Below are positions 37,711 through 47,800 of a DNA stretch of 64,000 bases, in pieces. Source of the DNA: Paenibacillus sp. 32352 (lineage in GTDB: Bacteria; Bacillota; Bacilli; Paenibacillales; NBRC-103111); the NCBI RefSeq assembly GCF_002042965.1, contig NZ_MZNT01000001.1, forward strand, positions 682,001 through 746,000. Direction: 5' to 3'. A program made the translations under genes and the position numbers. The notes below the pieces were generated by a model that did not search any database, was not told the DNA's origin, and saw only the letters and a list, made by a program, of their open reading frames with translations. Within the stretch, counting starts at the first letter, position 1. Every line of letters starts with the position of its first letter.

Positions 37711-37821
37711 CGGCAAGCCGCAGCAGGCAGCGGCGTGAAAGGGGGTGAAATAGCAAGCAACCAAAAAGCCGGTCAATTGCGGTGTACCGAACCGAATGCT
37801 TTGAACTTTGGAGGTGGATGA

Positions 37822-40800
37822 ATGATGTTGACGCGAAAAACCAGAAAATTGCTAAGTTTTGTGCTTGTATGGCTAATGGCCATTAGCAGCATTCCTATCA
37901 CGCATGCGTCGGAGAGCGGCCAGCCGGTCATGATCAACTGGCTGGAGCAGGATATGGACACCCATTTCGACGGCGGAGTAAGTCCTTTTACGCTGGATAA
38001 CAGCAGCAGCGGCGGTTCGCAAAGAATCGTGCAATGGAACGGTAACAATGCGCTTGAGTTTCGTGACGCTTCGCTCGGCACCAATGCCGCAAGTTATTTC
38101 TATTATCAATTGAACAACGGCAAGCTAAAGGACAGGATTAATGCGATTTACGGTATGCCGACGGGAAGCGCTCCGGTGGAATTCATCCTGGAATACAAGC
38201 TGAAGCGCAGCGCCGCCAGCGACAAGCCAGTGGCCAAGGACATCTATGCCCAGCTGCAGTTCGCGCCGTACGACAACGTGTTGATTCCCCGCTTTCCGGC
38301 CGGTTATCCGAGCATTTCCGGTACAGCGGCTTATCTGAACAGCGATCCGAATGCGATGGGAACGATTAACGACAGTGACATTCCGAGCTATCGTTTCAAG
38401 ATCGTTCCGAACGGCGGGCAGAAAACGATTACGAGCATCAAGCTGGCCTTCTCCGTCCGCGTCGACACCGGCGGTACGGATGATGCCTACATCGTCGACG
38501 ATTTGGCGGTCTACGAGGTGGCAAGCGGGCAAAATCAGGATACTGTACCGCCTGCGGCACCGTCGAATTTGACGGTCACGGGGAAAACAGATACGAGCGT
38601 TAGCCTGAGCTGGACGGCTTCGACGGATAATGTCGGAGTAACAGGATACGATATGTATCGAGATGGCAAGCTACTGAAAACAGTAAGCGGTTTCACAACG
38701 AGCGATCTTGTACCCGGATTGATGCCAAATACGGCTTACCGGTTTACCGTCAAAGCGAGGGACGGAGCAGGGAACGTATCGGGGCTGAGCAATGAAGCCA
38801 TCGTCACTACATTGCCCTCGATCAGCGGGATGCCGGAGCCATTCGGAGATACGGATATCGGCAGTGTGGGCACGGTGGGCCGTGCCGTTTATAACCGGGA
38901 TACCGGCACCTTCAAGGTTCAGGGCTCCGGAACGGATATCTGGGGAACGGAGGATGCGTTCCACTATGTATACCGGCCATGGACGGGCGACGGGCAGGTG
39001 GTGGCGCGCGTCTACAGCGTCGAGAATACAGCCCAATGGACCAAGGCAGGGGTTATGATCCGAGGCGATATAACGAAGCAGTCCCCTTACACAATGATGG
39101 AGGTGACGCCTGCGGGAGGGGTCTTCTTCCAGGAACGGCTGCAGCCAGGAGCGGACTCCAGCCAGACGGCAGGAACCAAAGCATCCGCGCCTTACTGGGT
39201 GAAGCTGGTGCGGCAGAATAATGTGATCAGCGCGTACGATTCGGCCGATGGCACGAACTGGACGTTCGTTAAGAAAGAGGCGATGAATCTGCCGGAAACG
39301 GTTTATTTCGGTCTGGCGGTAACAAGTCATAACAACAACCGGCTGGCGGCGGCGGAATTCGATAATGTGAGCGTCGGTCCCATTCCGCCTTCGGACAGCA
39401 CGAATGCACCTTTTCCCGGCACTTTAGACAGCCGAAGACAATGGCTGTGGGGCAAGACGAAATCGATGTCAGAGCTGGGTGGACAGCTCAATATTACACA
39501 GTACGTCGCGCAAATTCTCGACGGGCAGAATGTCACCGCTAATCTTCAAAAGCTCGACGCTATGTTCCAAACGTACGACTGGGAGCAGTACAAAACGGTC
39601 GCCAAAATGTATGCCTATTTGCTGGTCGGCGACCGGTTCAGCAGCGCGATGACGGATCATGTCCGGTGGTATTTCTCGCAATATGCCTATGCAAAGCTCC
39701 CCCAAACCGAAAATCTCCGAATGAGCAATTACACAGCAGGTTATTTGGTAGGGCAGTATTTGCCCGATTTGAAGGATTTGAACGGCAAGTCCGGGGCTGT
39801 GCTGAAAGCTGAGAACCGGGCTAATCTCGAGGAGATGCTCGATTCGGGAGTTCGCTACGGATGGGCCGAATATGAAAGTCCGGAATATACGTTCATGACC
39901 TATTTGTGCTTGAACGCCTTGTACCAGTATTCGGATGAACCAGATTTCAAGCAGAAGGTTAAAATGGCCATGGACATCATGTGGTTCGAGTGGGCGAACG
40001 ACTGGATCAATGGAACGTTCATCTCTACATCCAACCGGGCCAAGGGAGACTCGGTTTCGGCAAGCGATCCGACATGGAGGGGAGCGGACCATACCGCTCT
40101 GTCTTGGATGTATTTCGGCTCCTACCGGGCGCAGGAGAGAATCGGCGAATCGGAAGGGATGGCGCCTGTAACGTACCGCCCGTATCTCGAATATTTGGGC
40201 CTGGTACTGTACCGAGGTATGAGCTATGCACCGCCAGAAATGGCTGTCCGAATCGGCCAAACCGCTGATAAAAGCTACGTGTCCCGCAAAGCCAATCTGC
40301 AAAATTCGAGCGGCCGCAATCTTCGCACGTACCGTCAGGCCTATGTCCGGCCGACTTGGGGCTTGTCTACCGAGGTAACGTATGACCGCGTCGACAACTG
40401 GATTGAAGATATCCCCGTGGTGCTGCGCTGGCATTCTCCCAAGCCGAATCCACTCTTCCGTCTGTCCGTCGATCAGGGGGATGCACCCATTGGCAATTAT
40501 GACCAGCCGGCCAACCATCGGATTATGCAGGACGGTAAAGCGGCGGTGGGCGTGTACAAACTGCTAAATACTCCGAGTTCCAATTTTATTAACGCCATGT
40601 TCCCGGACACCGGTTCGATTATTGCGAGAGAAGAGCAGGCGGGATGGGTATTATGCGATGCCGGACCGATGTATTTCGCTTTTAAGATGATTAAGCCGTA
40701 TTCATGGTATGAACAGACGCCAACCGATCCGGCGAACAAGGTCAAGACGACGGCCCAGCTTCATCCTACCAAACAATTGCTCTACAGCTACCATATCCTT

Positions 40801-41205
40801 CGCAGTCAGGCCGATACGAATGGATGGGTGCTTGAAACCGCAGACGCTTCCGAGTATAAGGACTTTGCTGCCTTCAAGAACGCGGTTCTTGCGAATACGA
40901 CAGTCGACAGCACGCATATCAACGAGGCCAACCCGCGTCTGATTTATAAAAGCTTAAGTGGGGATTGGATGGACATTACGTTTGATTCCGCTGCGGACGC
41001 ATACAACAATACACATAAAATCAACAATACGCCCGTCGATTATTCCGCCTTCAAACTGTTCGACACACCTTGGCTGCAGCAGGGGCAAAACGCCGTTACG
41101 TTCACTGCATCTCAGGGAGGCGAGTCGTTGACCTACAATTTCGCCGATTGGACGATCACCCGCTCGGTTGCTCCGGCGGCGCAGCAGGGGAATAGGAAGC
41201 AGTAA
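37822..41205 (+). CDS. Secreted multidomain polysaccharide-active protein (toroid-like catalytic part, unassigned)
   Basis: 1127 residues. The signal peptide runs to about residue 30 (VWLMAISSIPITHA-S). Next are an N-terminal beta domain, a fibronectin type III domain (~240-330; PSNLTVTGKTDTSVSLSW...), and a jelly-roll/DUF1349-like domain (~343-517; WTKAGVMIRGD, NRLAAAEFDNVSVG). A long C-terminal part (~530-1117) begins with alpha-helical pairs (WYFSQYAYAKL, YESPEYTFMTYLCLNALY) and ends in beta-rich sequence. That layout resembles alpha/alpha-toroid plus beta-sandwich polysaccharide lyases, but I do not recognise a family. ATG 37822 follows GGAGGTGG. It lies between the AraC regulator and the second importer. 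Confidence 0.7.
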   Translation: MMLTRKTRKLLSFVLVWLMAISSIPITHASESGQPVMINWLEQDMDTHFDGGVSPFTLDNSSSGGSQRIVQWNGNNALEFRDASLGTNAASYFYYQLNNGKLKDRINAIYGMPTGSAPVEFILEYKLKRSAASDKPVAKDIYAQLQFAPYDNVLIPRFPAGYPSISGTAAYLNSDPNAMGTINDSDIPSYRFKIVPNGGQKTITSIKLAFSVRVDTGGTDDAYIVDDLAVYEVASGQNQDTVPPAAPSNLTVTGKTDTSVSLSWTASTDNVGVTGYDMYRDGKLLKTVSGFTTSDLVPGLMPNTAYRFTVKARDGAGNVSGLSNEAIVTTLPSISGMPEPFGDTDIGSVGTVGRAVYNRDTGTFKVQGSGTDIWGTEDAFHYVYRPWTGDGQVVARVYSVENTAQWTKAGVMIRGDITKQSPYTMMEVTPAGGVFFQERLQPGADSSQTAGTKASAPYWVKLVRQNNVISAYDSADGTNWTFVKKEAMNLPETVYFGLAVTSHNNNRLAAAEFDNVSVGPIPPSDSTNAPFPGTLDSRRQWLWGKTKSMSELGGQLNITQYVAQILDGQNVTANLQKLDAMFQTYDWEQYKTVAKMYAYLLVGDRFSSAMTDHVRWYFSQYAYAKLPQTENLRMSNYTAGYLVGQYLPDLKDLNGKSGAVLKAENRANLEEMLDSGVRYGWAEYESPEYTFMTYLCLNALYQYSDEPDFKQKVKMAMDIMWFEWANDWINGTFISTSNRAKGDSVSASDPTWRGADHTALSWMYFGSYRAQERIGESEGMAPVTYRPYLEYLGLVLYRGMSYAPPEMAVRIGQTADKSYVSRKANLQNSSGRNLRTYRQAYVRPTWGLSTEVTYDRVDNWIEDIPVVLRWHSPKPNPLFRLSVDQGDAPIGNYDQPANHRIMQDGKAAVGVYKLLNTPSSNFINAMFPDTGSIIAREEQAGWVLCDAGPMYFAFKMIKPYSWYEQTPTDPANKVKTTAQLHPTKQLLYSYHILRSQADTNGWVLETADASEYKDFAAFKNAVLANTTVDSTHINEANPRLIYKSLSGDWMDITFDSAADAYNNTHKINNTPVDYSAFKLFDTPWLQQGQNAVTFTASQGGESLTYNFADWTITRSVAPAAQQGNRKQ

Positions 41206-41310
41206 AATCGGACTTTTCCCCGGTATAATGGTTCTTCACTCCGGTTTTCCGGTCATCCGCTTTCCGATACACTATCCTTTGTAAGCACTTTCTTGCAGGA
41301 GGACATGAAG

Positions 41311-42261
41311 ATGGAGCTGGTGACCGCCGGAACCGCTGTTGAAAAGAAGACGACTCCCCGGAGTCGACTTGGAAGGTTATGGAAATACAAGCTGCTATAC
41401 CTGCTGCTGATGCCTGCTTTTATTTGGGTGTTCCTGTTCGATTATCTCCCCCTGTACGGGATCAGCATCGCGTTTATGGATTACAACGTCATTCAGGGCT
41501 TCTCCGGAAGCGAGTGGGCGGGGCTCAAATATTTCCGGATGCTGTTCGAATCCGAGATGTTCCGCAATGCGTTCAAGAACACGCTGCTGATCAGCTTGTA
41601 CAAAATGATCAGCGGCTTCCTGTGCCCGATCGTTCTGGCGCTTGCCTTGAACGAAATTCGCGCCGTCTGGTTCAAGAAGACGCTTCAAACCGCCGTCTAC
41701 CTGCCAAGATTTGTTTCCTGGGTCGTATACGGCGGGATCATTACACTGCTGCTTTCGCCAGAGACTGGCGTCGTCAACAAAATCGTCGAGCTGTTCGGCG
41801 GAACGCCCGCTTATCTGCTCGTCGAGCCCGCCTACTTCCGGACGATACTGGTCGTGACCGACGCGATGAAGGAGATGGGCTGGGCAGCCATCATCTATAT
41901 GGCCGCCATCGCCGGGCTGAACCCGGAGGTATACGAGGCGGCGGTGATGGACGGAGCGACGCGGCTTCAGCGGATCCTTCACGTCACTTTGCCGGGCATC
42001 ACAGGAACGATCGTCGTTATCTTCATCCTTAGAGTCGGATACATCATGAGCGCCGGGCTGGATCAGGTGATCAACCTGTACAATCCGATGGTGTTTGAAG
42101 TTGGCGATATTCTGGATACCTACATATACCGGGTAGGCATCGAGCAGTTCAGCCTCAGCCTCGCCGCTGCAGCCGACGTCATCAAAGGTGTCATCGGGCT
42201 CGCACTGGTGCTGATCGCCAATCATATCGCCAGGCGCATCAACGATTCCGGCATTTTCTAG
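41311..42261 (+). CDS. CUT1 sugar ABC transporter permease (LplB-type), second importer
   Basis: About 316 residues with six predicted membrane helices. The first is at ~28-48 (LLMPAFIWVFLFDYLPLYGI). The EAA loop reads YEAAVMDGATRLQRILHVTLPG near 210-230. ATG 41311 has AGGAGG at eight bases; earlier TTG 41293 and ATG 41305 overlap or crowd that site. It starts the second importer operon (permease, permease, binding protein), which continues into the giant hydrolase gene. A TATAAT at about 41225 may belong to its promoter, but the -35 is poor. Confidence 0.88.
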   Translation: MELVTAGTAVEKKTTPRSRLGRLWKYKLLYLLLMPAFIWVFLFDYLPLYGISIAFMDYNVIQGFSGSEWAGLKYFRMLFESEMFRNAFKNTLLISLYKMISGFLCPIVLALALNEIRAVWFKKTLQTAVYLPRFVSWVVYGGIITLLLSPETGVVNKIVELFGGTPAYLLVEPAYFRTILVVTDAMKEMGWAAIIYMAAIAGLNPEVYEAAVMDGATRLQRILHVTLPGITGTIVVIFILRVGYIMSAGLDQVINLYNPMVFEVGDILDTYIYRVGIEQFSLSLAAAADVIKGVIGLALVLIANHIARRINDSGIF

Positions 42262-42279
42262 CGAAGGAGAAGAGAAACG

Positions 42280-43155
42280 ATGAAGCTCACGAGAGGCGAG
42301 ACCGCCTTTGTTACCGTCAACTATACCGTACTCACCGCCTTAACCGTACTAATCGTCATTCCTTTCTGGTACGTCATAACCATCTCGGTGACACCGTATC
42401 ACCTGTTCAGCGAGAAAAACGGATTCATCCTGTTTCCGACCTCCTTCAGCTTGCAGTACTACGAATATTTACTGCAGAAAGGCTCCCTGATCTATACCGC
42501 CTACGGCACCACGATCCGCAACACGGCGGCGGGTGTCCTACTGGCTCTGTTCCTGACCACAACGGCCGCTTACGCGCTGGCAGAGAAAAAGCTGCCAGGC
42601 AGGCGGATCATCCTGCTGTACTTTCTCTTTACGATGCTGTTCAAAGGCGGGATGATTCCCACCTATATCACGATCAAGCAGCTCGGGCTGCTCAACACCG
42701 GCTATGTGCTCATCCTGGTTATGGCTTACAGCGCATTTAACATGATCATTATGAAGTCGTTCTTCGAGGGTATCCCGGACAGCTTGAAGGAATCCGCCTC
42801 GATCGACGGAGCCTCGGAGCTCAGAATGCTGTGGCAGATTGTGCTGCCGCTGTCCATGCCGGTGATAGCTACCATCGGTTTGCTGTATTTGGTGGTGTAC
42901 TGGAACGATTTCTTCAACGCCATGCTGTATGTGACCGATTGGCACAAAGCGCCTGTGCAGCTTGTTCTTCGCACGATCGTCGCCAGCTCCAGCCTCCCGC
43001 CGGAGCTGCTGGAAGCGGCAGGCTCGACGCCACCGCCCACGATAGGCATCCAGATGGCTGCCATTGTCATTGTAGCGCTGCCAATGCTGATCATTTACCC
43101 GTTCGTGCAAAAATATTTCGAGCAGGGCATGCTGGTCGGATCAGTGAAAGGATAG
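42280..43155 (+). CDS. CUT1 sugar ABC transporter permease (YtcP-type), second importer
   Basis: A 291-residue permease. The first helix is at ~15-37 and the EAA loop LKESASIDGASELRMLWQIVLP is near 170-190. The C-terminus FEQGMLVGSVKG is typical of the family. AAGGAGAAGAG precedes the ATG. It pairs with the permease 18 bases upstream. Only a binding protein follows, so an ATPase encoded elsewhere must be shared. Confidence 0.9.
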   Translation: MKLTRGETAFVTVNYTVLTALTVLIVIPFWYVITISVTPYHLFSEKNGFILFPTSFSLQYYEYLLQKGSLIYTAYGTTIRNTAAGVLLALFLTTTAAYALAEKKLPGRRIILLYFLFTMLFKGGMIPTYITIKQLGLLNTGYVLILVMAYSAFNMIIMKSFFEGIPDSLKESASIDGASELRMLWQIVLPLSMPVIATIGLLYLVVYWNDFFNAMLYVTDWHKAPVQLVLRTIVASSSLPPELLEAAGSTPPPTIGIQMAAIVIVALPMLIIYPFVQKYFEQGMLVGSVKG

Positions 43156-43234
43156 TGGGATCGTCCGCCGTAAATAGGATTGCAGCCGGGGAGAAATAGA
43201 CAACTGATTGGAAGGAAAATAAGGAGGTTTATGA

Positions 43235-44875
43235 ATGATGGCGAGTTCAAAGAAAAGATGGCCGCTCGGCATACTGACCGCCGTACTGGCCGGGACCGTA
43301 ACTGTTGCGGGTTGCAGCAAGGAGAATGGGGTAGGAAGCACTCCGCCTGCGCCCACAGGGGATTCAGGATCGCCTCAGGCGAAGGCGGAACCCCCCTATG
43401 AGCTTAAATGGCTCCGGGCTCAAGACATTTCTAAGCCTTACGACCCTTCAAAAGATGTAGTCAAGCAGGCGATCGAGCAAAAGCTCGGTGTGAAGATTGT
43501 GCCCGAGCTGGTTGATGTTCAGCAGTACAAGACGAAGCTGAATCTGAAAATGTCCAGCGGTGACATTCCCGATGTAGCAAGAATCGATTTTGCTGACGAT
43601 TTCCAGAAGTATGCCCTGCAGGGAGCCTTCGTCGATCTGACCAATCTGATTAACGAGAAGGATACTCCGAACATTCTGAAGGAGGTACCGAAGGACGTTT
43701 TCGAACAGGCAAAGGTCAACGGCAAAATGTACGGGATTCCTTATCAAGGAGGGCCTGGTGCCGGGTACCGGTGGAATTTGGTCCTTCGCAAGGACTATCT
43801 TGAAGCGGCGGGAAGCGCGGTGCCGAAGACGCTTGACGAATATTACAATCTGCTGAAAAAGATCAAAGCGGAAAAGCCGGAGGTTATCCCGCTCGGTGGG
43901 TATACAGCTCAAATCGGGCAGCCCAAGTACGCCAACAATTCCTTCGACCACATCTTCGGCGCGTTCGGAGTGACGCCGGGTTATTTTACGGAGAAAGACG
44001 GCAAGTTCAGCAACTATGACATCGATCCGAGAATGAAGCAAGCCCTTCAATATTTGCAAAAAATGTATGCGGAAGGTCTGATCGATAAGGAGTTCGCCAC
44101 CATCAAGGAGGAGCAGCTGCGGGCGAAGCTGTATAGCGGCAAGCTGTTCTCCTGGATGGGCTGGTGGTCTACGGCAAGCGATTACGACACCCAGATCGAG
44201 ACAAGCGAGCTTAAGAAAAGAGGCAAGCTGGCCGCAGACGGGAATCTCCCGAATCAAGCCGATCAGCCGTTCAAATATTTGACCCTGACCGGTTCGCTTA
44301 CGGGTCCGGACGGCAAGGCGGTGGCTCCAATGGGAGCGCCTTTCTCCCAGATGCACGCCATCAGCGCGAAAACCAAGGATCCCAAAAAAGTGCTGGGCAT
44401 TATCGAGCAATCGTTGTCTCTCGACAACCAGATGCTGACCGTTTGGGGCATCGAAGGAGAAGACTACAAGATCGAGAACGGCAAGATGAAGCTGGCCACC
44501 GATCTGATCGACCCCAAGACACAGCTGGACAAGAACGGGAATTTCCGCGGGACGCAGGGCTATCTGTTCGCTCCCGGGCTGCAAGGGTGGCCGCGATACC
44601 TTGAATCGCTCCCGGTGCGAAATGCACAGGCACTTGATATAGCAATCCATAATCCGTACCAGATTACCGATGCTTCCAATTATCTGGATTCCCCGACCAA
44701 AATCGCCAAGCTGGTGGAGTTGAATACAATGCGCGACTCCGTCTTCACACAGATCATTATGGGCGGTGACATCAAGAAATTCGACGAGTTCACGGAGAAG
44801 TGGAAGGCGCAGGGAGGCGCACAAATTTTGAAAGAGCTGGAGGAGTCGCTGAAGAAGAAATCAGGCAAGGGGTGA
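43235..44875 (+). CDS. Sugar-binding lipoprotein of second CUT1 importer
   Basis: A 546-residue binding lipoprotein. The signal peptide has a lipobox ending VAGC (Cys near residue 27), then a Pro/Gly/Ser linker and a binding-protein fold (YELKWLRAQDISKPYDPSKDVVKQAI...). It resembles LplA-type oligosaccharide binders. AAGGAGG precedes the ATG at normal spacing. It ends 7 bases before the giant hydrolase gene, so uptake and degradation are co-expressed. Confidence 0.9.
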   Translation: MMASSKKRWPLGILTAVLAGTVTVAGCSKENGVGSTPPAPTGDSGSPQAKAEPPYELKWLRAQDISKPYDPSKDVVKQAIEQKLGVKIVPELVDVQQYKTKLNLKMSSGDIPDVARIDFADDFQKYALQGAFVDLTNLINEKDTPNILKEVPKDVFEQAKVNGKMYGIPYQGGPGAGYRWNLVLRKDYLEAAGSAVPKTLDEYYNLLKKIKAEKPEVIPLGGYTAQIGQPKYANNSFDHIFGAFGVTPGYFTEKDGKFSNYDIDPRMKQALQYLQKMYAEGLIDKEFATIKEEQLRAKLYSGKLFSWMGWWSTASDYDTQIETSELKKRGKLAADGNLPNQADQPFKYLTLTGSLTGPDGKAVAPMGAPFSQMHAISAKTKDPKKVLGIIEQSLSLDNQMLTVWGIEGEDYKIENGKMKLATDLIDPKTQLDKNGNFRGTQGYLFAPGLQGWPRYLESLPVRNAQALDIAIHNPYQITDASNYLDSPTKIAKLVELNTMRDSVFTQIIMGGDIKKFDEFTEKWKAQGGAQILKELEESLKKKSGKG

Positions 44876-44882
44876 TTCCGTA

Positions 44883-47800
44883 ATGAAAAGGTGGTTCGGC
44901 AAGATAAGCATGCTGTTAATTGTGACGTTGCTGATACAGCCGCTTCCGGTTTCCGTAGAGGCGGCGGATTCGGCACCGTTGTTCGAGGACAGCTTTGCCG
45001 GAGGGCTTGGTAATTGGGATATGTTCGGCAGCACGGCATGGCAAACCGCGGGCAGCGGAGCAGAGGCGGTGCTAACAGGCTCGACGACAGCGACCTCCCC
45101 TCAGCGGGCTATTGTGAAGACGTCTTCGCTACCGTACAGCTCCAAGGATTACGTCATGGAGTTTACGGCCAAAGGAGACCGGTTTCGGGCGCTGTTCCGC
45201 TACAGCTCCGGTACCAGCTACTATTTCATGGAATTCAAAAACTCCAGTTTCGTCGAACTATGGAAATACCCAGAGTCGCCCTCCGCCGTGCAGGTGGGGG
45301 CTTCCGCAGATATTAGCGCAGCAGTTCATGGATTTCAGCTTGCGGATACGCATTCCTATCGGATTGAGATAAATGGAAGCGGTTTCTCATTGCTCGTCGA
45401 CGGCGCTAAAGCTGCTGCCTTCAACGACTCGTCCCTTGCGGCTGGCGGGGTAGGCTTCTCACTGAAAAGTATCGGTCCGGCCGTTCATTTGAGCGTAGAT
45501 CGTATCGCGGTCTGGCCGCTTTCCTCACAATCAGCGTTCGGGATCGTTCATACGCCTCTAACCGAGGTTCCGTACAATGCCGATGTACCGGTTGCCTTTA
45601 CCGTAGCGAATGCCGCCTCGGCAGTGACGGCTCAGATCCGCTATGCTTACGGAAGCGACGGAACCGAACAGACGGTTCAGGCATCGGGAGGCGGCAGATC
45701 GTATTCGGGCACGATTCCGGGAACGAACCGGTCCGACCGTATTCGCTATTATATTACCGCCCAAGACAGCTCCGGCCAAACCGCGCGCTATCCGGCAACG
45801 GGAGCAATCGAGGTCGCGATCAGGGAAATAACGCCTTACCGGAACGATTTTGAAGCGGAGCCGGCAAATACAGCCCCTGTCGGTTGGTCCGTGACGGGGG
45901 CCGGGACGAAGGTGATTCAGCTGCCGGATGGGAACAAGGTGCTGAATCTGAATGGGTCGGGGAGCGCCAAGCTGAATCTTCCCATGTATCAGAATGCCGA
46001 TAACTTCGTCGTCAAGTTTAAGGCCAAGTATGAGCGGACCAGTACAGCGGTGCAGAACACATGGCGGCTGCGATACCGCGCCGCAGACGACGCGAACAAC
46101 AATGCGCTGGAATGGGCAACGCATAATTCCAAATATTTTCTCATGCGGAAGACGACGCTTGGGGGCAATTACTATATCGCCAACTATGTCAAATCGCTGC
46201 TCGGCGACTGGCATGACTATGAGCTGCGCGTCAGCGGCATTACCCATAAGCTGCTCATAGATGGTGTGGAGACGGCAAGCGGTGACGATTCTGATCCACT
46301 CGCTTTGAAGAAAGGCTATTTTCAATGGAATGTTGTTGGCGGAATTAACCTGATGATTGACGATTTTTCCATCGATCCGCTGCCTGTGCCCTATGTGATC
46401 GATCTCCAACCTGCCGGCAATTATGCTGGAATTTATTCGAAGGAGGAGTCACCGGGCCTTAGTCTCGCTTTGGAAGCCGGAGCAGAGCCTCATGAGCTGC
46501 GGATCGATTATACCGTACGACGGGCGGACGGTGACGGAGCGCTTGCCGCATCAGGCTCAAAAACGTACAGCTTGGCCAGATATGCAAATCAGCGGGACAC
46601 GATTCCCTTCACCCCGGACCTCAAGGAGATCGGGACCTACGAGGTATCGGCCGACTTTACGGTGGACGGCGTGAAGCAGCCCGAACAATCAAAGCGGATG
46701 CGCCTTGCGATCATTACCAAAGCGGCGCCTATCCCGCAAGCCGATCTGGACAACGAGAGTAAATTCGGCTTGAATACGCATTACGCATTGAACTGGAGAG
46801 ACGATATCATAGACGGCGCGCGGAAGATGGGTGCCCGCAGCCACCGTTCCGGGATTTCTTGGGAGGATGTCGACAGAAATATGAAGGACAGCTCCGGCCG
46901 GACGGTTTACAATTACAGCGGGACCGATTCTTTGCTAAATAAGCTATTCTCCTACGGGTTTAATCAGATTCCGGTGCTCGGTATTGACCGGAACGCTTAT
47001 TATCAACAGGGAACGGCCAACACGCCAGCTGCTCTTAAAGCAATGGGTGACTTCGTTGCGAATGCCGTCAGCCGCTACAAGGGCAAAATCCGGCAGTGGG
47101 AAATGCCGAACGAGCCTGAGATTTTCTCCAAGCCTTATATCCCGGAGGAATTCGTACAGCTGCAGAAAACCGCCTATCTGGCGATGAAAAAGGCGGATCC
47201 GGACGCCATGCTGCTGGCCGGTGACCACACATCCAGCGTATTGAGCGTGCTTCCAAGCGAGCTGGAGCTGGGCTCCTTCGACTATGCCGACGCTTATTCT
47301 TATCATCCGTACGTATACAATTCGATGCCGGACGGGAATCTCCAAAATATGATGGATGGAGTCAAACAGCTTGTAAACGCTTATGGAGGCTGGAAAGATT
47401 ATTATTTGACCGAGGGCGGATGGCCGACGGCCAAAGCAGGCTACCCGTCAGTTTCGGAGGAAACCCAGCGGGACTATATCGTCCGGGCTTTTCTCAACTA
47501 TATGATTACCGATCAAGTGAAGGTCTACGAATATTATAACTATAAAAACGACGGTACGGATGACCGGTACTATGATATTTTCTGGGGTATCACGGACAAT
47601 GACGGAAGACCGAAGCTCGCTTATACTGCGGTCAATCAATTGATGACCTCTCTGGACAAGGCGCGGTATGTCGGAACGTACGATACCGGAGATGCGGATG
47701 TCGCCGTGCAGGTTTTCCTGAACGAAGGATTACCGGTGACGGTCGCTTGGAGAAAGGTCGACCACAAGGACGATCCGGCGGTTCGCGCACCTGAAAGCGC

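Noticed and set aside
39469..40518. 349-codon leftward frame opposite the secreted toroid-like protein
   Set aside because: No start signal or recognisable domain. It exists because the sense gene has biased third positions.
43448..44824. 458-codon leftward frame opposite the second binding lipoprotein
   Set aside because: An antisense shadow of an unmistakable lipoprotein gene. Composition is Leu/Arg/Gln-rich without motifs.
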